The translations under genes and the position numbers were made by a program. Positions 33,761 through 43,174 of a DNA stretch of 64,000 nt are shown one piece after another. The DNA comes from Lewinellaceae bacterium (lineage in GTDB: Bacteria; Bacteroidota; Bacteroidia; Chitinophagales; Saprospiraceae): NCBI GenBank assembly GCA_020636075.1, contig JACJYO010000008.1, positions 203,893 to 267,892 of the forward strand, given 5' to 3'. Under the pieces are notes generated by a model. That model did not search any database. It was not told the DNA's origin and saw nothing but the letters and a program-made list of their open reading frames with translations. Within the stretch, counting starts at the first letter, position 1; every line of letters starts with the position of its first letter.

Positions 33761-36142
33761 ATGATTTACGTCATGAAAAACGGAATGATTCCCACTGTCA
33801 TCTTTCTGCTTTCCTTTTCCATCCTCGCGCATTTTCCGGCCGCCGGTCAGGTGTTTGTCAAACACGACGCGACAGGCGCCAACAACGGCAGCTCCTGGGC
33901 CAATGCCTACACCAATTTAAAAACGGCCATCAGCAACGCCAATGCCGGCGCTGAAATCTGGGTGGCCGAGGGCACTTATCTGCCTGGCAACAACCCCGGC
34001 GCTACGTTTTTGATCAATCAAAATATCCAACTCTACGGCGGCTTCGCCGGCACGGAAGATACCCTGGCCGAACGCGGCGACCCTGCCGATCACCCCACCA
34101 TACTCTCCGGCGATTTGAACGGCAACGATTTGGACGATGATTTCACAAATTTCAAATCAGATAACGTGGAGACCGTGGTAACGATAAACGCCGGGATTAC
34201 GAATGCGACGCTGATCGATGGCTTTACCATTAAAGGCGGTCAGGCGGATGGCTCCGGTGCAGCCACTACGAACAATGGAGGCGGCATCTATTCAACCGGG
34301 GCGCCTGTTATCCGCCAGTGTACTTTCCGGCAAAACTATGCTCGCAGAGCCGGTGGCGGGATTTACCTCAACGGAAGCGGCAGTCAGGGAGCCCTTATCG
34401 AAAACTGCCGTTTTGAGAAAAACAAGGTAGCGCAATCACCCTTTGATTGGGGCGGCGGCGGATTAGCTGTAGAAGACGTTCCAGGAGCAGGAATAACCGT
34501 CAATCAATGCCGGTTCATCGGAAACGATGGCCACCGCGGCAGTGGGCTGCACGGCACCAATTCAAGTCTGACCGTAACGAACTCTACTTTCTCGGACAAT
34601 GTAAATGGCTTCCACGGTGGCGGGCTGTATTTTTGGGTAGTAGTACCGGACAGGACTTTGTCGGTGGACGCATGCACCTTTGAGAACAACCAATCGCTGG
34701 ATGGCAGCGGGCTTTTTGCCAGCCTCGGCGATGGTAACGGCACAGTCAATATCACCAACTCGATTTTCAAAGGGAATGTCGCGGAGAAAAGTGGAGGAGG
34801 GGTTTTATTTGTTTCCCAGCCAAATGCTACGGGAGTGGGTTTTTACATAAACAGTTGTTCCTTTTCAAATAACACATCGGAGGGAGGTGGCGCCTTCGCA
34901 AGCATATTGCAGGGGGATGGTGTGGCGTGGAAATTGAAAAACTCCACGTTTACCGGCAATAATTCGACCGTAAATTATGCTACCGTCTATGTTTGGACAT
35001 TCACCAAGCCAAATAGTGAACCCGGAGCAGCAGAGGTGGACAGCTGCCTTTTTGAAAACAATACTTCCGTGTACACCGCTGGGCTGGATATTGGGAGTGG
35101 CTCAAACAGCGGAGGAAGTATTCCGGACAGTGGACCATTTGACTTTACCATTACCAACAGTTCCTTTTTGAACAATCATGCTACCTGGAATGGCGGTTTG
35201 GATATATGGGGCGACGGCGGTACCAAGCCTACGTTCTTCATCGAGAACTGCCTGATAGCGGGCAATACGTCGGATAAAAGAGGCGGTGGGTTCTGGATAC
35301 TCAACAGCAGTAAAGATTTCAAGGCAACCATGAACCGTTGCCGTATCCTGAACAATTCAAGTCCCCAAGGTGCAGCCATCACTACTTTTCCAATGGACCT
35401 GAATTCTCTTGATTTTCCTGAAAATGCTGAGATCAACATATTCAACAGTCTGATCAGTGGAAATTCAGGAAGTGCCGCCATAGAGGTCGATTCCTTTCCA
35501 AATTTTCACCTGATCAATTGCACGGTGGCGGACAACCCCAACGGGGCCATCCAACTTTCCGATATGGGTGGTCTTACGTTACAGAATACTATCCTCCACA
35601 ACAACGGGGCAAGCGAATTCCAGGCACTGACCGGCGATGTGACCGTCGCCTCCGAGGGCGGCAACCTCATCGGAGACGGCAGCCTCGATGCTTACCTGAT
35701 CGCTTCAGACAAATCCAGTACCGACCCGCTGTTTGTCGGCGCCGGCGATTATCATGTTCAGCCGGGCAGCCCTTGTGTGGACATGGGCGTGGATATGGGC
35801 AACTTGCCGGCGCTCGACCTGGATGGCAATGCCCGCGTCCAGGGCACAGCTGTGGATATCGGCGCTTATGAAAGCCCGTATTCAAGCTCAACTCGGGAGA
35901 TGCTTGTTGGGACGGTTGCGCTTTCCCCGAATCCGGTAGTGGATTTTTTGAACCTTCAAGTGCCAGACTTGGATGGCCAAAGTTTCCGGGTTCAGGTATT
36001 CGATGCCCAGGGAAAACTCGCGATCGACCGGACACTGCCTGTAGCCCGGCAATTGGATGTGCAGCACCTTGTGCCGGGGATCTATTCGGCGAAGGTACAG
36101 GTGGAGGGCCGAGTATATGTGGGGCGTTTTTTGAAGCAGTAG
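33761..36142 (+). CDS. Secreted right-handed beta-helix protein with T9SS sorting domain
   Basis: 793 residues; a second start at 33773 (MKNGMIPTVIFLLSFSILAH) gives the cleaner signal peptide. The N-terminal part (ATGANNGSSWANAYTNLKTA, then IWVAEGTYLPGNNPG, QLYGGFAGTEDTLAERGDP) is the typical start of choice-of-anchor-Q beta-helix proteins. Many parallel beta-helix coils follow, with repeating NGGGIYS, NGSGSQGALIENCRFEKN and IENCLIAGNTSDKRGGGFWI. The end (VALSPNPVVDFLNLQVPDLD to VYVGRFLKQ) is a T9SS type A signal. Probably an exposed adhesin or polysaccharide-binding protein. Next gene 51 bp downstream. Confidence 0.88.
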   Translation: MIYVMKNGMIPTVIFLLSFSILAHFPAAGQVFVKHDATGANNGSSWANAYTNLKTAISNANAGAEIWVAEGTYLPGNNPGATFLINQNIQLYGGFAGTEDTLAERGDPADHPTILSGDLNGNDLDDDFTNFKSDNVETVVTINAGITNATLIDGFTIKGGQADGSGAATTNNGGGIYSTGAPVIRQCTFRQNYARRAGGGIYLNGSGSQGALIENCRFEKNKVAQSPFDWGGGGLAVEDVPGAGITVNQCRFIGNDGHRGSGLHGTNSSLTVTNSTFSDNVNGFHGGGLYFWVVVPDRTLSVDACTFENNQSLDGSGLFASLGDGNGTVNITNSIFKGNVAEKSGGGVLFVSQPNATGVGFYINSCSFSNNTSEGGGAFASILQGDGVAWKLKNSTFTGNNSTVNYATVYVWTFTKPNSEPGAAEVDSCLFENNTSVYTAGLDIGSGSNSGGSIPDSGPFDFTITNSSFLNNHATWNGGLDIWGDGGTKPTFFIENCLIAGNTSDKRGGGFWILNSSKDFKATMNRCRILNNSSPQGAAITTFPMDLNSLDFPENAEINIFNSLISGNSGSAAIEVDSFPNFHLINCTVADNPNGAIQLSDMGGLTLQNTILHNNGASEFQALTGDVTVASEGGNLIGDGSLDAYLIASDKSSTDPLFVGAGDYHVQPGSPCVDMGVDMGNLPALDLDGNARVQGTAVDIGAYESPYSSSTREMLVGTVALSPNPVVDFLNLQVPDLDGQSFRVQVFDAQGKLAIDRTLPVARQLDVQHLVPGIYSAKVQVEGRVYVGRFLKQ

Positions 36143-36192
36143 CAGCTAACAAATCTCGGTAAGTTGTATTTTTAAAAACAAAACGTAAACCA

Positions 36193-38340
36193 ATGAAAAA
36201 TTTACTTCCCCTGTTCATTTTCATCGTATTCGCCATAGGTGAAATTCAAGCTCAAAATTGCCTGCCCGATGGCATTGTCTTTTCCACCCAGGGCGCGATC
36301 GACAGTTTTCAAATAAACTATCCGGGCTGTACCGGAATAGAAGGCAATGTGGTCATTTCCGGCGCTGATATTACCAAGCTCGATTCGCTGATAGTGCTTA
36401 CTTCAATAGGTGGAAATTTGGCGATTTCCGGTGCCGAAAAGCTGATCAATCTGGAGGGGTTAAATCATCTGGCTGCGATTGGCGACAGCTTGATTGTAGG
36501 GGAAAGCTATAGTTCGAAAAATAAGCTATTGACTAATCTACAGGGCCTCGATAGTTTGACTTCCGTGGGCAAAGCGGTTTACATTTTCAACAACCCATTG
36601 TTGAAATCCCTGAGCGGTTTGGAAGGCTTGTCAGCGATTAACGGCGCTTTGTACATCCATATGAATGATAGTTTGTCAAGCCTGAGCGCTTTGGACAATG
36701 TAAGCTATTTCGGAGGGGCAATTACGGTGAGCTATTGTCCGAAAATCACATCTGTAGCCATTTTTGACGTCGTGAACAAGGTGCATGGGAGTTTGATGCT
36801 CAGAGTTTTTGATGCACTGACCAGTTTAAACGGTTTACAAAATATCACAGCAATTGAGGGCGACCTGACCTTATCCAGAATAAATCAGCTCGCCAACCTG
36901 AAAGATCTGGCCAACCTGGAACTGGTCGGCGGAACCCTTACTATCGAAAATTTGGACAGCTTGAACGATTTGACAGATCTGGAGCATCTGGCCGCTTTGA
37001 ATGGGTTAAGTCTTGTCTTGAATGATGGCCTGACTGCGTTATCCGGATTGGAAGGTTTGACAACGCTGAACGGCAGTTTGTACTTATCGCTAAATGCCAA
37101 TTTATCGAGCCTGGATGCACTGGATAATATTACCAATTTTGGAGGATCGATTTCAATAATTATATGTCCGAAAATCACTTCCCTGGATATTCTGGATGTT
37201 GTGAATACCGTGCATGGCGAGTTATATCTTTTGGAGTTGGAAGGGTTGACCAGTTTGCATGGGTTGCATAATGTCACTTCCGTTGAAGGTAATTTGACTC
37301 TGATTGGTTTAGAGCAACTTCAAAACGTTGAAGGCCTGGACAATTTACAAAAGGTCGGCGGTACCTTGCGCATAGCCGAAAATGACAGTTTGTTGAGTTT
37401 ATCGAACTTGCACCAGTTGGATTCTGTTTATGGAACCTTGAATATTGGTGGCGCTTTAGGTAAAAACCTTGCGTACAGTGCCGGAAATCTGCGTTTACAG
37501 AATTTGAGCGGTTTGGAATCTTTAGCGTATATCGGCAAGGGGATTACCATTGCCGGCAATCATGGGTTGAAAAACTTAACAGGTTTAAACTTTCCGGATA
37601 GCACGAATGGCTACGTTTTAATAGTAAATAATGATGAATTGACCAGTTTGTCCGGCATGGAAAATGTTACGGCCATTTCGGGAAAGCTGGAAATTAGCGA
37701 TAACGATCAGCTGCAATCGTTTGAAGGGCTGGATAACCTGGTATCTATCGGCGGAGATTTTCAAGTTGGATACCACCCATATCTTTCTACCGACGTTTTA
37801 GTTATCATTAGTGCGGGCAATAAATCCTTAACAGATTTTTCCCATCTTGAAAAGCTGAAAACTGTTTCCGGTTTCCTTGAAATCAGGGGGAATACAGCGC
37901 TAAAAAGTTTATCCGGAATCGATAACGTCCAAACCCTGGGAGGCCCGCTTTACATTTCAAGTAATGCTTCATTATCTGTTTGCGCAGTTCAAAGTATTTG
38001 CGATTATCTGGACATCCCCAATTCCAATGCCAGTATTGCCCATAATGCTGTGGGCTGCGGCAGCCCCGCCGAAGTGGAAATGGCCTGTTTGGTGCCGGTT
38101 CAGGAAGCGTATACAGGTCAGGTCGGTCTTCACGTGTTCCCCAACCCCGGCAGCGGCAGGTTTACACTTGAGGGCCTCGACGGCGGACAGCTAACCGTGC
38201 TGGATCAGCTCGGGCGAATCCGGCTGGAAATGGCATTTGCCGGATCTGAAATTGATCTTTCGGAATTGCCGGCCGGGGTGTATTACCTTCAAATTCGTTC
38301 GGGTAATCAATGGGCTGTCGAGCGGGTTTTAAAACAGTAG
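36193..38340 (+). CDS. Secreted receptor L-domain-like repeat protein with T9SS sorting domain
   Basis: 715 residues with a signal peptide (MKNLLPLFIFIVFAIGEIQA). Residues ~20-640 are leucine-rich beta-solenoid repeats of the receptor L-domain type: GLNHLAAIGDSLIVG, LEGLSAINGALYIHMNDSLS, LSALDNVSYFGGAITVSYCP, and many more. Two halves share large identical blocks (for example the PKITS..I.DVVN..HG units), so the gene grew by internal duplication. The C-terminal ~75 residues (LHVFPNPGSGRFTLEGLDGG to YLQIRSGNQWAVERVLKQ) are a T9SS type A signal. Likely a surface protein made with the gene 51 bp upstream. Confidence 0.87.
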   Translation: MKNLLPLFIFIVFAIGEIQAQNCLPDGIVFSTQGAIDSFQINYPGCTGIEGNVVISGADITKLDSLIVLTSIGGNLAISGAEKLINLEGLNHLAAIGDSLIVGESYSSKNKLLTNLQGLDSLTSVGKAVYIFNNPLLKSLSGLEGLSAINGALYIHMNDSLSSLSALDNVSYFGGAITVSYCPKITSVAIFDVVNKVHGSLMLRVFDALTSLNGLQNITAIEGDLTLSRINQLANLKDLANLELVGGTLTIENLDSLNDLTDLEHLAALNGLSLVLNDGLTALSGLEGLTTLNGSLYLSLNANLSSLDALDNITNFGGSISIIICPKITSLDILDVVNTVHGELYLLELEGLTSLHGLHNVTSVEGNLTLIGLEQLQNVEGLDNLQKVGGTLRIAENDSLLSLSNLHQLDSVYGTLNIGGALGKNLAYSAGNLRLQNLSGLESLAYIGKGITIAGNHGLKNLTGLNFPDSTNGYVLIVNNDELTSLSGMENVTAISGKLEISDNDQLQSFEGLDNLVSIGGDFQVGYHPYLSTDVLVIISAGNKSLTDFSHLEKLKTVSGFLEIRGNTALKSLSGIDNVQTLGGPLYISSNASLSVCAVQSICDYLDIPNSNASIAHNAVGCGSPAEVEMACLVPVQEAYTGQVGLHVFPNPGSGRFTLEGLDGGQLTVLDQLGRIRLEMAFAGSEIDLSELPAGVYYLQIRSGNQWAVERVLKQ

Positions 38341-38440
38341 GAGCGACCGGGGCCAAGTGTGCTAACTACGCTTTCAAGTGTAACCACAATTGAAACATGA
38401 ATTATGCGCATCAGGGGCAAGATGTATACGATGCCTCTCC

Positions 38441-38590
38441 CCAAAGCCTGTAGGGCTGTCATTTTTGTAGTAGAATAAAAACACGCAAAATGATAGCACC
38501 GTAGGTGCGGCATTATAATGGCACGCCTACGGCGTTTGGGAAACTGTGCGGCCACCATTTTCTACAACAATGTCAGCCCTATGGGCTTTA
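38441..38590. repeat. Palindromic repeat (AAAGCCxGTAGGGCTGTCATT family), unsplit copy
   Basis: The left end AAAGCCTGTAGGGCTGTCAT and the right end ATGTCAGCCCTATGGGCTTT are inverted repeats. The centre has GCACCGTAGGTGCGGCATTA with its inverse GGCACGCCTACGGCGTTT. The same structure at 49207-50007 is split by a group II intron. Lies just upstream of the hybrid sensor gene. Confidence 0.8.
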
Positions 38591-38743
38591 TCCGAATGTA
38601 CGATTGAAAGTTTAGCTCGTGATTCACCAGACGTTCAGCTAATACACTGGATCATAAGAGAAATCTTAAAACCTCGGTCTGGTAAAACCCGGCAAGAAAA
38701 TCTTCAACATGCTCTACATTTGTTCGCACCATCGAAATCCAAT

Positions 38744-41700
38744 TTGCAAAACAATACGCAACATATAACGGCATGGAATGCTACCCTGAAATGGAACAGG
38801 TCGCGCCGCTTATGGCTGTTTTTGTTGCTGATTCTCCCGTTGTCTTTACAGCTTGTCGCTCAACCAACCAGGACCAAAACTTTCCGCACGGAAGGGAACT
38901 GGCTGGAACGGACTCCCTTGAAAGGAACCGAGGTTTTTGACATCATTCGGGATTCGAGGGGGTTCCTGTGGTTTGCCACCTTAAAGGGATTGATCAAATT
39001 CGACGGTGCTTCCTTCACGCTGTATGAGCACAACCCAAATGATGCCAACAGCATTGGTTTCGCCGGACCAGTACTTCGCTTGTTGGAAGACAAACAGGGT
39101 AAGATCTGGGTCAGCGTAATGAATGGACTAAGCCGCTTTGACCCGGAACTGGAAACCTTTACGAACTATGATAATATACCACATGACGGAGGCAGCCTTG
39201 ATTTTTTTACGATCCATTCCCTGGTTTCAGACCAGTATGGAATTGTTTGGTTCGGTACGGACAATGGATTGTGCAATTTCAACCCGGTAACGGGAAAATT
39301 CACCTGTTTCCCTGAATTCAATTTTCCTATCACGGACCTGGTACTGGAGCAGGACAGCCTGCTTTGGATTGCCTGCCACCGACCACAACTGATTATCTTC
39401 AATATCCGTAACGGTAGCCATTCAACGCTGGCGCTGCTCGATGAAAATGGCCAGCCAATAACCGGTTCGGTTACGAGAATCCTGTTGACCCGGCAAAAAG
39501 AACTATGGATACACACCTATCCCTGGCAAGTGTATAAAGGGGAAAGAGCAGCCCCCCGGCGCCCGGAATCGTACCTTTTTCATCACCAAAAGGAATTGGA
39601 GGGCTTAATTATTCATAGCATAACCGCATCCCGAAATGGCGACATCTGGTTTATGAGCGACAAAGGCTTAATTACCCTCGACCATGAAAACCGGGAGCTG
39701 TATACCGTCGGGCTTGAAGGCTCCAAACTCCCTGTCCATGAAAAGTATTTTGTCCTTTTGGAGGATGACCGCTCTTTTTTTTGGGCGGGCGCTCAAAATG
39801 GCGTAGTGAAATGGAATCCCGAAGGAAAGCCTTCTTTTGCCCTATATGATAACTTCAGAATTCACAAAAATGTGGCGCCGGCCGATGGTTCGGCGACCCA
39901 TTTCGGGAAACTTGATAACCAAAGGATACTTGGTTGCAGGCTTGACGGCTTGTTCGTTTTTAACCGGAATAACAATGCGATTACACCCGCTTCTGCTTCC
40001 TTTCCTGAATTGTCCGGTCTTGATACCCTGTCGCTCAGTTATGTGTTTCAAGACAGTCGTTCCGGCATTTGGATCGGCTTCCGCTGGGGAGGCTTATTGC
40101 GCTTTGACCTCTCCACAAGGAAAATTGCAACGATCGAACAGATCAAGACTGAAACCTTTTCCATAGTTGAATCAAAGGACCATACTTTTTGGATCGGTAC
40201 GGAGGATGGGCTGGTGCATTACGATTTAAAAAAGGGTATCCTGAAAAGGTACAGGTACGATCCGGATATTCAGAACGGTTTGTCGGATAACAATGTGCTG
40301 GTATTGGCTCCCGAACAGGATTCGTTGCTTTGGATCGGAACGCGGGGTGGGGGTTTGAATTGTTTGAATATTGAAACAGGACAGTTTAAACGGTTCCAGT
40401 TTGATCCGGCTGACACCAGGAGTTTGAGCAACAATATGGTTGTCGACCTACACCTCGACAGTCAAGGCGCCTTGTGGGTGGCTACCTTTGGCGGCGGGCT
40501 TTGCAGACTGGATAAAAACAGGCAAGCGTTTGAGCGTTTCCTGAAAGCCCAGGGCTTGAACTCCCTGCGCGTTTCGGCAATAGAAGAAGACGACAGGAAC
40601 CAGATCTGGGTAGGAACGGATGCAGGAATTTTAAAACTAGACCGCCGTTCCGGGCTGTTTCAGAACTATGATATTCGTAATGGCGCCCCTTTTTCTGTCA
40701 ATTGGCAGGGAAGCCTGAAGGATGCGGCGGGGAATCTGATTTTTGGCGCCGGGGCTTCTTTTATTCACTTTAACCCGGAAAACGTTGTCAGTGATACGGT
40801 TCCGCCCCAATTGGTGTTCACCGAACTTTATTTGAATAATGCCTTGATCAAGCCCCGGGAACCTGGCAGCCCCCTTGAAAAAAATATTTCCTTTGTCCAT
40901 TCCATTACCTTACAAAACGACCAGAGTTTTTTCGGGATAAAATTCGCAGCGCTCAATTTTATCCTGCCCGAAAAGAATCAATATGCCTATCGGATGATCG
41001 GGCTTTCCGATGAATGGCAATTTCTCGGCAACAAGCATGAAATAACGTTTGCAGGACTCAAGCCAGGCAGCTATGTGTTGCAGGTCAAAGGCTCAAACCA
41101 GGAAGGCGTCTGGAACGAAAAAGGCATTTCCCTGAACATTATCATGCTCCCGCCCTGGCACCAAACCCTATGGGCGCGAACGCTTTGGGCAGTACTTTTC
41201 CTGGGAGGTGTTTTTACACTGTACCGGTTTCAGTTAAACCGAAAGATTGCCAAAGCAGAAGCACAACGCCTTCAGGAACTCGATGCCGTGAAAACCCGGC
41301 TCTACACCAACATTACCCACGAATTCCGCACGCCGCTTACCATCATCCTTGGCATGGAGGAACAGCTGCGCAAAGACCCTGAAAATTGGCTTCACGAAGG
41401 TTTGCGGCTTATCCACCGCAATGGAAAACTGCTCCTCAACCTGGTCAATCAACTCCTGGACCTGTCCAAACTCGAGTCAGGCCATCTGCCGCTGCATCCG
41501 GTACAAGGCGATATCGCGGGCTACCTGTCCTACCTGATCGAGTCGTTCCACTCCTATGCCGACAGCAAGGATATTCGCCTGCATTTTCGGCCGGACATCC
41601 CGGAATTGCACATGGATTACGACCCGGAAAAGCTGCAGCATGTCGTTTCAAACCTGCTGGCAAATGCCATCAAATTCACCCCGGCCGGCGGCGATGTGTA

Positions 41701-42811
41701 CATCGATTTGCGCTTTTCCGGCCGCATGGAGCATTCCATCTTAATTCAGTTTGCCGACAATGGCCCGGGTATTGAACCGGAACACCTGCCGCATATTTTC
41801 GACCGTTTTTATCAGGCAGATGATACGCACACCCGTCGGGGCGAGGGTACGGGGATTGGCCTGGCGCTGGTGAAAGAACTGGTGCGGATTATGGGTGGCA
41901 GCATTGAGGTAGTGAGTGAACTTGGAAAGGGTACAAAATTCAGCATTCAATTGCCAGTTACCCAAACTGCTGAAAAAAGTGCCCTGGAAATGCCTGCTGT
42001 TGAAACAAGTCCGGGTGGGGTAACCGCCCTTCCTGAACCACCAACCGCAGAACCCGGCGATCGTTATTCCGTCTTGCTGGTGGAAGACAACCCCGATGTG
42101 ATCAGTTATTTGACCTCCTTGCTTAACACTTTTTACCGGATCGATACCGCCCACAACGGCCAGGAAGGCATTGATAAAGCCCTGGAACTGGTGCCCGATG
42201 TTATCGTCAGCGACGTAATGATGCCCGGCAAGGATGGCTTTGACCTCTGCCAGGAACTCAAAACCGACGAGCGCACCAGCCATATCCCAATCATTTTGCT
42301 CACAGCAAAAGCCGACCAGAAATCGAAGATCGAGGGGCTTGCCCACGGCGCCGATGCTTACCTCGCCAAACCTTTCGACCAGGAAGAACTGCTGGTGCGC
42401 CTGGAAAAACTGATCGAGCTGCGCCGGGGCATGCAGGCGCGGTTTCGACATGCAGGCGGATTGCGGCAAACACTTTGGGCCAAGGCCCAAACAGTAGACC
42501 AATTGTTTTTACAAAAGGTGTCAAAAATTGTCGAGGCTCAAATGGCCGATGAAAACTTCGGCATGCCTGAACTCTGCAAGGCACTCCACATGAGCCGCTC
42601 TAATCTCTTTCGCAAACTCAAGGCCCTGACAGGTAGATCCGTAACGGTTTTTATCCGTACCATACGCTTGGAAAAAGCAAAAGAACTGCTGGAAACGACA
42701 GATATGACGGTAAGTGAAGCCTGCTATGCCGTAGGCTTCAACAGCGCGAATTATTTTTCCAAGGTGTTCCAGGAAGAATTTGGGGTACAGCCGAGCGGAT
42801 TACGGCAGTAA
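38744..42811 (+). CDS. Hybrid two-component sensor (propeller, Y_Y_Y, kinase, receiver, AraC HTH)
   Basis: About 1355 residues if the TTG at 38744 is used. No ATG sits in frame just before the signal segment (RRLWLFLLLILPLSLQLVAQ), and a GTG at 38546 lies inside the repeat. Order of parts: two seven-blade Reg_prop propellers (DSRGFLWFATLKGLIKFDGA, then DSLLWIGTRGGGLNCLN); Y_Y_Y domain (LKPGSYVLQVKGSNQEGVWN); membrane helix; HisKA with phospho-acceptor His in NITHEFRTPLT (~860); HATPase (QFADNGPGIEPEHL, then GEGTGIGLALVKEL); receiver with Asp in VIVSDVMMPGKDGFDL (~1156); AraC-type HTH at the end. Classical glycan-sensing architecture, but no polysaccharide locus is adjacent, so the ligand and target genes are unknown. 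Confidence 0.92.
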   Translation: MQNNTQHITAWNATLKWNRSRRLWLFLLLILPLSLQLVAQPTRTKTFRTEGNWLERTPLKGTEVFDIIRDSRGFLWFATLKGLIKFDGASFTLYEHNPNDANSIGFAGPVLRLLEDKQGKIWVSVMNGLSRFDPELETFTNYDNIPHDGGSLDFFTIHSLVSDQYGIVWFGTDNGLCNFNPVTGKFTCFPEFNFPITDLVLEQDSLLWIACHRPQLIIFNIRNGSHSTLALLDENGQPITGSVTRILLTRQKELWIHTYPWQVYKGERAAPRRPESYLFHHQKELEGLIIHSITASRNGDIWFMSDKGLITLDHENRELYTVGLEGSKLPVHEKYFVLLEDDRSFFWAGAQNGVVKWNPEGKPSFALYDNFRIHKNVAPADGSATHFGKLDNQRILGCRLDGLFVFNRNNNAITPASASFPELSGLDTLSLSYVFQDSRSGIWIGFRWGGLLRFDLSTRKIATIEQIKTETFSIVESKDHTFWIGTEDGLVHYDLKKGILKRYRYDPDIQNGLSDNNVLVLAPEQDSLLWIGTRGGGLNCLNIETGQFKRFQFDPADTRSLSNNMVVDLHLDSQGALWVATFGGGLCRLDKNRQAFERFLKAQGLNSLRVSAIEEDDRNQIWVGTDAGILKLDRRSGLFQNYDIRNGAPFSVNWQGSLKDAAGNLIFGAGASFIHFNPENVVSDTVPPQLVFTELYLNNALIKPREPGSPLEKNISFVHSITLQNDQSFFGIKFAALNFILPEKNQYAYRMIGLSDEWQFLGNKHEITFAGLKPGSYVLQVKGSNQEGVWNEKGISLNIIMLPPWHQTLWARTLWAVLFLGGVFTLYRFQLNRKIAKAEAQRLQELDAVKTRLYTNITHEFRTPLTIILGMEEQLRKDPENWLHEGLRLIHRNGKLLLNLVNQLLDLSKLESGHLPLHPVQGDIAGYLSYLIESFHSYADSKDIRLHFRPDIPELHMDYDPEKLQHVVSNLLANAIKFTPAGGDVYIDLRFSGRMEHSILIQFADNGPGIEPEHLPHIFDRFYQADDTHTRRGEGTGIGLALVKELVRIMGGSIEVVSELGKGTKFSIQLPVTQTAEKSALEMPAVETSPGGVTALPEPPTAEPGDRYSVLLVEDNPDVISYLTSLLNTFYRIDTAHNGQEGIDKALELVPDVIVSDVMMPGKDGFDLCQELKTDERTSHIPIILLTAKADQKSKIEGLAHGADAYLAKPFDQEELLVRLEKLIELRRGMQARFRHAGGLRQTLWAKAQTVDQLFLQKVSKIVEAQMADENFGMPELCKALHMSRSNLFRKLKALTGRSVTVFIRTIRLEKAKELLETTDMTVSEACYAVGFNSANYFSKVFQEEFGVQPSGLRQ

Positions 42812-42973
42812 GCGGCTGTATGAAATGCGGAAAAGTTGAAATGCCTGTTGTGGATTAGAATTTTCACCACGGAGCCACGGAGGACACGGAGAAGATTTGC
42901 CCGTCTTACCTCAAAGCTGCCCATTAGGCACAAATCCCGTTATCTCAACTTTTTTTGGCTTTTCGGGTGTTAT

Positions 42974-43165
42974 CCCCATAGCCACCAACTTAACCTGTCC
43001 GAGGGGGGGGGTAAACTTTTCAAATTTCAAATTTTTCTTTTCCAATTTCAAATTAAAGAAACTAGCCAAACTCCGGAACATCCTTTAATTTGAAATTGGA
43101 AATTTGAAATAAACAATTTGAAAAGTTGTCCACCCCCTCGGGACCCTTAAGTTGCTGGCTATGGG
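42974..43165. repeat. Inverted-repeat element (CCCATAGCCACCAACTTAA family), copy 3
   Basis: The gene-free stretch 42812-43174 holds this element. Left end CCCCATAGCCACCAACTTAA (42974-42993); right end TTAAGTTGCTGGCTATGGG (43147-43165). Inside, a C/G run and AATTTCAAATT motifs form a second nested stem. The outer ends match the copies at 788-963 and 13865-14116, but the interior differs. A CCACGGAGCCACGGAGGACA stretch (42868-42887) precedes it. Confidence 0.75.
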
Positions 43166-43174
43166 AGCCCGCCC

